Below, piece by piece: positions 25,468 through 32,744 of a stretch of DNA of 64,000 bases (positions within the stretch are counted from its first letter, which is position 1; the number at the start of each line of letters is the position of its first letter). Position numbers and translations under genes: made by a program. The notes beneath the pieces are model-generated. The model was not told the DNA's origin, made no database searches, and saw only the letters and a list, made by a program, of their open reading frames with translations. Source of the DNA: Lachnospiraceae bacterium (GTDB taxonomy: Bacteria > Bacillota > Clostridia > Lachnospirales > Lachnospiraceae); contig JAQXFO010000027.1 in assembly GCA_029005135.1 (NCBI GenBank), positions 1 through 64,000 on the forward strand, written 5' to 3'.

Positions 25468-26355
25468 TTATCCACCGATGACGATTTCGAAGGCGTAGCG
25501 CTTTGATTCGCCCGGATCGGCAAACTGGCACAGGCGTTTTTCTTCGAAAATGTCGCCTTCATCGCTGCAGGTGGACATGCCGATCCACGGTTCGATCGCC
25601 AGGAAATCGGCGTGTTTTTTCGTGGACCACAGCATGATGTAGCTGAAATCGGCAAAGTTTAGGGTCAGCGTCTTGGCGCTCTTGCGGGAGGCCAGGGTGA
25701 TGCTGCGGGATTTCAGCTCGTCCAGGCAGACCAGGTCAATGTCAAAGTAGGCGTGAGTAAGAGGCAGGATCTTCTGATGATCGAGGAACGGTGTCCGGAC
25801 CGAGACATCGAAGAGGGCGGTTTCCGTATCGTCACGCGGCACGGTGCAGGTCTCTTCCTCGCTGAATTCCAGATAGTAATCCTCATAGGTCTCGCCCTCC
25901 AGAACCGGGCAGCAGAAGCCCGGATGACCGCCCAGCATAAAGGGCATGACTTCTTCCGTCTCCAGATTGGTGACGGTGAAAGCCACCTCCAGAGCGTTCC
26001 CCTTCAGCGTGTAGGTGATGTCAAAACGGAAACGGAAGGGGAAGGCCTCGATCATGGCGTCATCGGCGGTGACGGACATGGTGACCGTCGTATCCTTGTG
26101 CGCGGTGCAGGTAAAGTCAGCGTTTTTCAGAAGACCGTGGCGCGGCATCTTCGTGATCTTGCCGTTTCTCAGAACAGCTTCGTTATTGCGGATGCTGCCG
26201 CAGATCGGGAAGCAGGTCGGATCCTGTCCCTTCCAGAAGCCGGGATCGCCCTGCCAGAGACGTTCGACGCCTTCGCTGTCTTTGATGGAGGTCAGCGCGC
26301 CGGCCGCCGTGGAGACCGTGACGGTCAGGGAGTCATTTTTAATAACGTATTCCAT
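25468..26355 (-). CDS. aldose 1-epimerase family protein (LacX-like)
   Basis: A 295-residue cytoplasmic beta-sandwich protein of the galactose-mutarotase superfamily. Visible features are LWQGDPGFWKGQDPTCFPI, the substrate-site MPRHGLLKNADFT with its His, and MLGGHPGFCCPVLEG with the second conserved His. It most resembles the LacX/YeaD-type subgroup, which acts on hexose or hexose-6-phosphate anomers. The gene is monocistronic; a GCCGG-GGTCA/TGACC-CCGGC dyad (26399-26426) lies in its 5' leader. The exact sugar is not deducible. Confidence 0.85.
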   Translation of the reverse strand: MEYVIKNDSLTVTVSTAAGALTSIKDSEGVERLWQGDPGFWKGQDPTCFPICGSIRNNEAVLRNGKITKMPRHGLLKNADFTCTAHKDTTVTMSVTADDAMIEAFPFRFRFDITYTLKGNALEVAFTVTNLETEEVMPFMLGGHPGFCCPVLEGETYEDYYLEFSEEETCTVPRDDTETALFDVSVRTPFLDHQKILPLTHAYFDIDLVCLDELKSRSITLASRKSAKTLTLNFADFSYIMLWSTKKHADFLAIEPWIGMSTCSDEGDIFEEKRLCQFADPGESKRYAFEIVIGG

Positions 26356-26585
26356 AGTTTTCTCCTTATCAGCCGATAAAGGCTTATGTCAGCTTACGGC
26401 CGGGGGTCACTTGCCTGACCGCCGGCACTACTTCGTCTATTTTAGCAGATGACGGAAAAAAGAAAAGGCGCCCTGTCCTTTGCGGAAAAGTTTTCACTGT
26501 AAGAGGGCATCAGAGGATGCCGGCATCACAGACATGGCCATTTTTATCCTTTTGTGAGACAATGCCGGTGAGGTGTGAAAAAGTC

Positions 26586-26616
26586 TTGACTTTCCATCTT
26601 GTGGAAGGTGTATGGT
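26586..26616 (+). promoter_or_regulatory. MerR-type promoter and operator
   Basis: TTGACT (26586-26591) and TATGGT (26611-26616) are separated by 19 bases, the overlong spacer characteristic of MerR-regulated promoters. The spacer holds an inverted repeat, CTTTCCA (26590-26596) and TGGAAGG (26602-26608). It lies about 30 bases before the MerR gene, implying autoregulation by DNA untwisting (family knowledge). Confidence 0.82.
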
Positions 26617-26644
26617 GCTCTCATCTCATAGGGAAAGGAGCTTT

Positions 26645-27289
26645 ATGAAGATCAACGAAGTGGAGCATATCGTCGGCATCACCAAGAAAAATATCCGGTT
26701 TTATGAAGAGCAGGGGCTTATCCGGCCGACACGGAACCTGGCCAACGGCTATCGTTCTTATACGGAGGAGGATGCCGAACGGCTGCTGAAGGTCAAACTG
26801 CTTCGCCGGCTGAATATTCCCATTGAAGAGATCCGCCGGATCATCGAGGGACATCTGAAGCTGACCGATTGTCTTGAGAGACACCAGATCATACTCAGAC
26901 ATGAGGCGTCGAATCTTCAGGTGATCAGTGATGTCTGCAGCCGGATGGCGGAGGAGGGCTGTGAATTCGCGGATTTTCCGGCCCGTCGTTATCTCAGTGA
27001 ACTGGATGAACTGGAGAAAGGGGGCAATCGGTTTGTGAAGGTGAAAAAAGTGGATGAGAAGAGCCGCCGGCGCAGTGCGGGTATCGCCGCGGCCGTCATG
27101 ATTCTTCTGATGGTGTTTGTTGAGGTTCTTTTTATTTCCGTTCTGATGTCGGACCCTGAGGTGCCGCTGCCGGCGGCGATTTTTCTGACAGGAATTCCTG
27201 TGATCGTTACGGTGGGGATTCTGCTGGCCCTGAGAGAACGTATGCGTGAGATAAAGGAAGGAGAATACGATGAAGCTCTTAAGTATTGA
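26645..27289 (+). CDS. MerR-family regulator with two membrane spans
   Basis: A 214-residue protein. Residues 1-70 are a MerR winged helix (MKINEVEHIVGITKKNIRFY, then EEQGLIRPTR and NGYRSYTEED). A helical segment is followed by two strongly hydrophobic stretches, about 145-168 (AGIAAAVMILLMVFVEVLFI) and 174-196. The regulator is therefore probably anchored in the membrane, unusual for MerR. The ATG at 26645 follows AAAGGAG. It overlaps ybjQ by 20 bases and has a MerR-type promoter upstream. Effector unknown. Confidence 0.85.
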   Translation: MKINEVEHIVGITKKNIRFYEEQGLIRPTRNLANGYRSYTEEDAERLLKVKLLRRLNIPIEEIRRIIEGHLKLTDCLERHQIILRHEASNLQVISDVCSRMAEEGCEFADFPARRYLSELDELEKGGNRFVKVKKVDEKSRRRSAGIAAAVMILLMVFVEVLFISVLMSDPEVPLPAAIFLTGIPVIVTVGILLALRERMREIKEGEYDEALKY

Positions 27290-27602
27290 ATACATTCCCG
27301 GCAAGAAGATTGAGGCCCTCGGCCTTGTGAGAGGGACGACCGTGCAGTGCCGGAATATCGGCAAGGACTTTATGTCCGGCATGAAGACGCTGGTGGGCGG
27401 TGAGGTGACGGCCTATACGGAAATGCTTGTGGAAGCCCGTCAGATCGCCACCAAGCGCATGGTGGATGAGGCGGAAACTCTCGGCGCCGATGCCGTCATC
27501 GATGTGAAATTCGGCTCCTCTGCCATCATGTCGGGGGCAGCCGAGGTTATCGCCTACGGCACCGCCGTTAAGATTATCGGTGAGTGTGACGTCGTGGGAT
27601 GA
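27270..27602 (+). CDS. YbjQ/UPF0145 family protein
   Basis: A 110-residue protein of the YbjQ-like heavy-metal-binding fold. It shows GLVRGTTVQCRNIGKDF, ARQIATKRMVDEAETLGADA, and VIAYGTAVKI, typical of the family, which forms pentamers in solved structures. It starts inside the MerR gene (20-base overlap), so both are expressed together. A role in metal or stress response is inferred only from the neighbour. Confidence 0.9.
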   Translation: MKLLSIEYIPGKKIEALGLVRGTTVQCRNIGKDFMSGMKTLVGGEVTAYTEMLVEARQIATKRMVDEAETLGADAVIDVKFGSSAIMSGAAEVIAYGTAVKIIGECDVVG

Positions 27603-27624
27603 CAAAACGGCCTTTTTCGGTTAG

Positions 27625-27680
27625 TATAATCAGTATCTCCCGGTGAGACGGGCTTCGGTATGGCCGGGGCCTGTCTTTTT
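27625..27680 (+). terminator. hairpin terminator after ybjQ, downstream of a possible -10
   Basis: AGACGGGC (27646-27653) pairs with GCCTGTCT (27669-27676) with one G-U, followed by T bases to 27680. TATAAT at 27625-27630 lies just upstream, so the hairpin could also sit in a short leader before the next gene. A simple terminator for merR-ybjQ is more likely. Confidence 0.6.
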
Positions 27681-27709
27681 CGGACTGAACGGAAAAGAGA
27701 GGAATCCTG

Positions 27710-28000
27710 ATGAAAACAATCGACGATGAAGAAGAGGAAGAACCGGTAAAGAAGGGTTTCGGCGAAGCCTATTATGCCGTTTTATCCATCGGCATGGGCC
27801 TGGCGGCTTTTCTGATGATGTTCATACCGGCGACGACGGGATCCATTGCCTGTTTTGCACCGGCTATTCTGAGTGTTATCAGCGGCATTGCGGGACTTCG
27901 TTCCCGCTATAGGCTTGCTTCAGTCATAGGCCTTCTTCTGGGGCTGGCCTGGTTTGCCTTTGTGATCATCGGTGTGTTGATCCTGATGAGGGCGGGATAA
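27710..28000 (+). CDS. small membrane protein (DUF4190-like)
   Basis: A 96-residue protein with an acidic N-terminus (about 18 residues) and two to three hydrophobic segments: VLSIGMGLAAFLMMFIPAT, IACFAPAILSVISGIAGLRS and LASVIGLLLGLAWFAFVIIG. The pattern resembles small DUF4190-type membrane proteins. It is 4 bases before the YgjV-like gene and likely co-transcribed with it and mscS. Function unknown. Confidence 0.65.
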   Translation: MKTIDDEEEEEPVKKGFGEAYYAVLSIGMGLAAFLMMFIPATTGSIACFAPAILSVISGIAGLRSRYRLASVIGLLLGLAWFAFVIIGVLILMRAG

Positions 28001-28004
28001 CGGC

Positions 28005-28526
28005 ATGGTCAATCTTATCATCGGTAATCTGCTGTCAGCGGCAGCGGCTGTTTTTATGGCAGCGGCCAACTGGTCCGATAAGAAGACGACCAGCTTCCGC
28101 TATCAATGCCTCCAGTGCCTGATCCTGGCGGCGGCTTCTGTGTTCTTCGGCTCCTATGCCGGCGTGACGACCCTGCTGCTCTGTGCCGGGCGCAATTATC
28201 TCATCGGCATTGAGCGGTATACGGGGCGGATCTGCGTGATCTTCATGATCCTGACGGGGGGTGTCGGTGTCCTGGTCAACAACCGGGGCCTCCTCGGTCT
28301 GCTGCCGGTGGCCGCCACCGTGATTTACTGTGCCGGCAGCTATCTGGCCCGCCGCATCATGGCCGTCAAGGTGAATATCCTTTTCAATCAGATTGCCTGG
28401 CTTATCTACGAGGCTTCGGTGATGGATATCGTCTCGGCGGCAACAGATGCCGTGACCATGGTGATTCTGATTGTTTCCATGGTGCGGTTGGGAAAAAAGA
28501 AGGAGATCGTGCATGATCTGGGATAA
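28005..28526 (+). CDS. YgjV-like inner membrane protein
   Basis: A 173-residue protein with five or six hydrophobic helices. It starts with NLIIGNLLSAAAAVFMAAAN, and has the polar motif KKTTSFRYQCLQCLILA and GRNYLIGIERYTGR, resembling the YgjV family. No biochemical function is established. Its 3' end overlaps the MscS start by 14 bases. Confidence 0.75.
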   Translation: MVNLIIGNLLSAAAAVFMAAANWSDKKTTSFRYQCLQCLILAAASVFFGSYAGVTTLLLCAGRNYLIGIERYTGRICVIFMILTGGVGVLVNNRGLLGLLPVAATVIYCAGSYLARRIMAVKVNILFNQIAWLIYEASVMDIVSAATDAVTMVILIVSMVRLGKKKEIVHDLG

Positions 28527-29313
28527 AATCAAAGACTACCTTTTGTCACCGGCACCGCTCCTGTCGGTTCTGGTGATTGTGGCCGCCGTCATTTTGTGGC
28601 GGCTTTTTGCCTCATTTATCACGAAGCGCCTTTCCCGGCTGGATGACAGACCCGCCGTGAAACGGTCTGTGAAATCCATACTGACGGTCTGCCGCATCAT
28701 CGGTGCCTTTATTCTCGGTGTGGCGGTGCTCCAGATTAACGGCGTCAAGGTGTCGTCTCTGCTGGCAGGTCTGGGCATCACCGGCATCATCGTCGGCTAC
28801 GGGCTGCAGGATCTGCTGAATGACTGGGTTATGGGCGCTGCGATCATCATCGACAATTATTTTGTTCTTGGAGATTATATCCAGGTGGAGGATGTGATCG
28901 GGCAGGTAGAGAAGCTTTCACTCAAATGTACCCGCATCCGCGATATGTACACGGGCAATATCGTCACGATCAATAACCGTCTGCTGTCGAAGGTGCAGAT
29001 CATTTCGGATTTCACGGCGGTACGCGTGCCGATCCCCTATGAGATGCCTGTGGGTGAGATGAACACCCTGATGGCGCTGCTTCAGGAAGAGATGAAAAAA
29101 ATAAGCGGTGTGACCGGTGTCCGGCTCCTGGGAATACAGGAACTCGGGGAATCACAGATCACACAGCTTATTCGTCTGGATCTGGCACATAAGAAGGATC
29201 GCCCCCAGGTGACACGGGATGCGCTGACGACGATCCACCGTGTCTTCGATGAACGTCATGTTGCGATCCCGTACAATCAGCTGGATGTTCACATCAGCGC
29301 CACGGGAAAGTGA
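28513..29313 (+). CDS. MscS-family mechanosensitive channel
   Basis: A 266-residue small-conductance mechanosensitive channel protein. Two N-terminal membrane spans are followed by the pore helix LAGLGITGIIVGYGLQDLLN, where GYGLQ corresponds to the family's G-x-G-x-Q, then the beta domain (DYIQVEDVIGQVEKLSLKCT, IVTINNRLLSK) and the cytoplasmic alpha/beta domain. The ATG at 28513 follows GAAGGAG. The 3' end overlaps the convergent NSS gene by 20 bases. Confidence 0.92.
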   Translation: MIWDKIKDYLLSPAPLLSVLVIVAAVILWRLFASFITKRLSRLDDRPAVKRSVKSILTVCRIIGAFILGVAVLQINGVKVSSLLAGLGITGIIVGYGLQDLLNDWVMGAAIIIDNYFVLGDYIQVEDVIGQVEKLSLKCTRIRDMYTGNIVTINNRLLSKVQIISDFTAVRVPIPYEMPVGEMNTLMALLQEEMKKISGVTGVRLLGIQELGESQITQLIRLDLAHKKDRPQVTRDALTTIHRVFDERHVAIPYNQLDVHISATGK

Positions 29314-30628
29314 TGAGGCCGTAGATATAGAGGACCAGGATGATGGCCGGGACGACGTAAGAGAAGAGCGGACGCATCCAGGCTTTGATCTTCAGGCCTT
29401 TGCCGGCATTGGCTTCGGCCACGAAGCCGTCCCAGCCCCAGCCGATACGGGTGGTACAGAAAAGGGCAAAACACAGAGACCCCAGGGGCAGGATATTGGT
29501 ACTGACGATGAAGTCCCAGAAATCCAGCCAGACCGTGCCTTCAGCGAAGGGCTGGAAGTGCCAGACACTGAAGCCCAGGGCCGTGGTCAGGGCCAGAAGG
29601 AAGATGCTCAGACCACAGACGACACCGGTGAAGGGACGCTTCCAACCGGTCTTTTCCCGGACGGCGGCGATGATCGCCTCCAGGACGGTCAGCTCGGTGG
29701 AGAGGGCGGCAAAGACCATGAAGAGGAAGAACAGGCTTCCCCAGAGACGGCCGCCTTCCATATGGCTGAACACAACGGCCATCGTGTCGAAGAGCAGGGA
29801 AGGCCCGGCATTGACTTCGACACCGTAGGTAAAACAGGCCGGGAAGATGATGAGGCCCGCCGTGATGGCCACAAAGGTGTCCAGGAGGATGACATACAGC
29901 GATTCCCCCATCAGAGAATGGGATTTGTCGATGTAGCTGCCGAAGATGGCGACGCCGCCCATGCCGATGGAGAGGGTGAAGAAGGCCTGATTCATGGCAC
30001 TGACGATGACCTGGGGCGTCAGCTTCGAAAAGTCGGGCATCAGGTAGAAACGGATGCCGCCGGCGGCACCGTCCAGGAGGCAGCTGCGGACCGCCAGCAC
30101 AAGAATCAGGATGAGGAGAGCGCTCATCATGTATTTGATGACCCGCTCCAGCCCCTTCTGCAGATTGAAACACAGAATGACGATGCTGATGATCATGGTG
30201 AGGGCCAGATAGGTTACATTGACGGCCGGGGAGCTGATCATGCCGCCGAAGCTCAGCCCGGCAGTGCGCCCGGAGACAAAACGGCAGAAATAACAGATCA
30301 TCCAGCCGGTGACCACGGAGTAAAAGGCCAGCAGGCAGATATTGCCGATCAGGCCGACGGTACCGTGGATATGCCATTTCTGACCGGGCTTTTCAAGGCG
30401 GGGATACATGCCCAGCAGACCGGCCTGTGAGGCGCGGCCGACGGCGAATTCCATCGTCATGATGGGAAGCCCGAGGACAGCCAGACAGATCAGATAGACC
30501 AGGACAAAGGCACCGCCACCGGATTGACCGACTATCCAGGGGAATTTCCAGACATTGCCGCAGCCGATGGCACAGCCGGCGGACAGGAAAATGAAGCCCA
30601 GACGACTTTGCAGATGTTCACGTTCCAT
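29294..30628 (-). CDS. neurotransmitter:sodium symporter (NSS) family transporter
   Basis: A 444-residue transporter with eleven to twelve membrane segments. The NSS signature RLGFIFLSAGCAIGCGNVWK, then FPWIVGQSGGGAFVLVYLIC, is clear, as is the unwound-helix region SIGMGGVAIFGSYIDKSHSL. Bacterial members move amino acids with sodium. The ATG at 30628 follows AGAAAGGG; a longer frame from 30664 lacks a ribosome site. It is divergent from the LysR gene across a short region with a dyad operator candidate, so the LysR protein may control it. Substrate not assignable. Confidence 0.9.
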   Translation of the reverse strand: MEREHLQSRLGFIFLSAGCAIGCGNVWKFPWIVGQSGGGAFVLVYLICLAVLGLPIMTMEFAVGRASQAGLLGMYPRLEKPGQKWHIHGTVGLIGNICLLAFYSVVTGWMICYFCRFVSGRTAGLSFGGMISSPAVNVTYLALTMIISIVILCFNLQKGLERVIKYMMSALLILILVLAVRSCLLDGAAGGIRFYLMPDFSKLTPQVIVSAMNQAFFTLSIGMGGVAIFGSYIDKSHSLMGESLYVILLDTFVAITAGLIIFPACFTYGVEVNAGPSLLFDTMAVVFSHMEGGRLWGSLFFLFMVFAALSTELTVLEAIIAAVREKTGWKRPFTGVVCGLSIFLLALTTALGFSVWHFQPFAEGTVWLDFWDFIVSTNILPLGSLCFALFCTTRIGWGWDGFVAEANAGKGLKIKAWMRPLFSYVVPAIILVLYIYGLITFPWR

Positions 30629-30700
30629 AACAATATCCCTTTCTGAATGATAAATTTCAGTCATATTGATTATAGTTGATGGGGAATGTTAAAAAAAATT

Positions 30701-30722
30701 GATAGTTTCGTGTTATACTATC
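30701..30722. promoter_or_regulatory. dyad operator candidate between the NSS and LysR genes
   Basis: GATAGT (30701-30706) and ACTATC (30717-30722) are perfect inverted repeats with a 10-base spacer. TATACT (30714-30719) overlaps the right arm and may be the -10 of the LysR gene. On the minus strand a TATAAT at 30673-30668 could serve the transporter. This is the usual place for a LysR binding site. Confidence 0.5.
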
Positions 30723-30748
30723 GAAAAACGTGATGACAGGAGACGCCT

Positions 30749-31633
30749 ATGGATATCAACGTACTGAGGACCTTTGTGGCGGTGTGCGAGTATGCCGGCT
30801 TTTCCGCTGCCGGCGAAAAGCTGGGCTATTCCCAGTCGACGGTGTCATCTCAGATTAAGCAGCTCGAAACGGAGTTGAATACGGTGCTGATCGACAGGAT
30901 CCGCCACAAGATTAAGGTGACGGACGACGGCGCCCTGGTGCTGACCTATGCCCGGGCGATCCTGGAACAGTATCAGAAAATGCGGGAAGCCGTCAGCCGG
31001 TCGTCCGCCATCCGGGGGGAACTTCGTCTGGCCATGGCCGATTCTGTACGGTCCCGTTATTTTACGGAGGATTATGTGGCCTTCCATCGGAAGTACCCGC
31101 AGATCCGCATGACGGTGACCACCTGCGGCACGGAGCAGATGTTTGATATGCTGCGCAAAAATGAAGTGGATGCGGTGATCACGCTGGACTCTCATATCTA
31201 CGATTCGGAATTCCGGATTCTCAGTGAGGCGAAGGAACAGACTCGCTTTGTGGTATCGCCGGAGCATCCTCTGGCGGGACAGAAGGGCCTGACACTGCGG
31301 GATATCGCCGATCAGCCCTTTATCCTGACGGAGAAGAACATGAGCTACCGCAAGGTTCTGGACAGCTGTCTGGCCGAGCAGTCGTTGGAGATCCGGCCGA
31401 TTCTCGAAATCAGCGATCCTAACCAGATCTGCCGCATCCTGACGGAGACCGAGGCGGTGTCATTTCTCCCGGACTTCATCACGGAGAACTATATTCGGGC
31501 CGGCCGGCTTGTCTGTCTGGAAGTCAGCGACTGCGATATCAGTGTTTGGACACAGGTACTGATCCACCGGCACAAATGGCGTTCCGAGGCAATCAATGGC
31601 TTTGTGGACTTTTTTAAGGAGATCATGACATGA
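30749..31633 (+). CDS. LysR-family transcriptional regulator
   Basis: A 294-residue regulator. The N-terminal winged helix is canonical (MDINVLRTFVAVCEYAGFSA, then LGYSQSTVSSQIKQLE). The effector-binding domain follows from about residue 90 (GELRLAMADSVRSRYFTEDY). It is divergent from the NSS transporter and overlaps the SIS-domain gene by 4 bases. The co-inducer is unknown; the SIS and phosphohexomutase neighbours point to sugar-phosphate metabolism (inference). Confidence 0.93.
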   Translation: MDINVLRTFVAVCEYAGFSAAGEKLGYSQSTVSSQIKQLETELNTVLIDRIRHKIKVTDDGALVLTYARAILEQYQKMREAVSRSSAIRGELRLAMADSVRSRYFTEDYVAFHRKYPQIRMTVTTCGTEQMFDMLRKNEVDAVITLDSHIYDSEFRILSEAKEQTRFVVSPEHPLAGQKGLTLRDIADQPFILTEKNMSYRKVLDSCLAEQSLEIRPILEISDPNQICRILTETEAVSFLPDFITENYIRAGRLVCLEVSDCDISVWTQVLIHRHKWRSEAINGFVDFFKEIMT

Positions 31634-32709
31634 TAAACGCGATTCTTGATGAGATACTGACGTGTTTTGAAGGCATCGATGAAGGGCAGGCGGAGGATTT
31701 CTGCCGTCTTGTCCGTTCGTCACGGCGGCTTTTCAATCATCCGAAGGGGCGGATGGGGATGGCGATGAAGGCCTTTGGGGCTCTCCTTGAGGACATCATT
31801 CCCTACTATGTGATCGGCGATACGGGTATCCCGGCCATCGGGGAGGGAGATCTGCTTCTGGTGGCTCCTACCGGCGGTGATCCGCGATCTTCGACGCGTT
31901 TCATTAACATAGCCCGTGACCGGGGAGCCCGCGTGGCCGCCTTCACCGCTAATCGGCAGGGCCCGATCGGTACTATGGCGGACTGTTTTATCGAGGTCAG
32001 CGCCAGGACGATGCTGCCGGGAGACGAGACGCCCAGCCTTCAGCCGATGTGCTCCACCATGGAGCAGGCGGGGCTTCTGTTCTTTGACATGATATATCTG
32101 ATGCTGAAGGACCCGACCCTGACGACAGCGGTGGCCCGGCAGAGGATTTCAGAAGGCCTTCGCGCTTCTCTTGGCAGCCTGAATCCTGCCGCTGAGGCGG
32201 GCATGCAGGCACTGAAGGCTTATCTGCCTGCCTGCCGTCGGCTCTTTTTTGACGGCGATACCCGCGAAAAACAGATACTTTGCTGCTTTGCCATGCGGCT
32301 TTTCCATATGGGCGAGGCGATCCGTGTGCCTGGTGAGATAAGCGCCGGCCATCCCGCCTCCGGCGACGGTCTTATTCTGGCCGGTGCGGATGTGACGGAC
32401 CCGGCCTTCCGTTTCCGTGTCGAGACGGCAAAGCGGGCGGGGGCTGCGGTCTTTCTTATCACAGATCCGGCAGGACGACGGGCTCTGCCGGGGGACCTGG
32501 CGGCGGCAGCTGACGGTATCTGGGAGATACCCTCCGGCGGCGGAGCCCGTGACGGCGATACGGTCGGGAGTGAAACGGCAGGGTCATTGCCGCTCATAGC
32601 TTTTACCGAAAACCTGCTCATCCTTCTTGACTGCCTGGTGGCAGAACTGATGACCGAACGCGGCCTGAGTGAGCGCGATATGGCGGCCAGGCATACCAAT
32701 CTTGAATAA
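31630..32709 (+). CDS. tandem SIS-domain protein with degenerate sugar-phosphate motifs
   Basis: A 359-residue protein with two SIS-like repeats (about 30-165 and 190-330). The first resembles 6-phospho-3-hexuloisomerase: GRMGMAMKAFGALLEDIIPY, VIGDTGIPAIGEGDLLLVAP. The second repeats the pattern weakly (FFDGDTREKQILCCFAMRLF, HMGEAIRVPGEISAGHPASG). The usual GaGRSg and SGSGET motifs are replaced (PKGRMG, APTGGDPRSS; GDTREK), so catalysis is doubtful. It overlaps the LysR gene by 4 bases and precedes a phosphohexomutase, suggesting a sugar-phosphate-binding or sensing role (inference). Confidence 0.7.
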   Translation: MINAILDEILTCFEGIDEGQAEDFCRLVRSSRRLFNHPKGRMGMAMKAFGALLEDIIPYYVIGDTGIPAIGEGDLLLVAPTGGDPRSSTRFINIARDRGARVAAFTANRQGPIGTMADCFIEVSARTMLPGDETPSLQPMCSTMEQAGLLFFDMIYLMLKDPTLTTAVARQRISEGLRASLGSLNPAAEAGMQALKAYLPACRRLFFDGDTREKQILCCFAMRLFHMGEAIRVPGEISAGHPASGDGLILAGADVTDPAFRFRVETAKRAGAAVFLITDPAGRRALPGDLAAAADGIWEIPSGGGARDGDTVGSETAGSLPLIAFTENLLILLDCLVAELMTERGLSERDMAARHTNLE

Positions 32710-32744
32710 CAGACTGCTTTTTCCCGAAGGGAGGTTTGATCGTG

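Noticed and set aside
29240..30430. 396-residue frame on the plus strand
   Set aside because: It is antisense to the NSS transporter and shows a low-complexity acidic composition.
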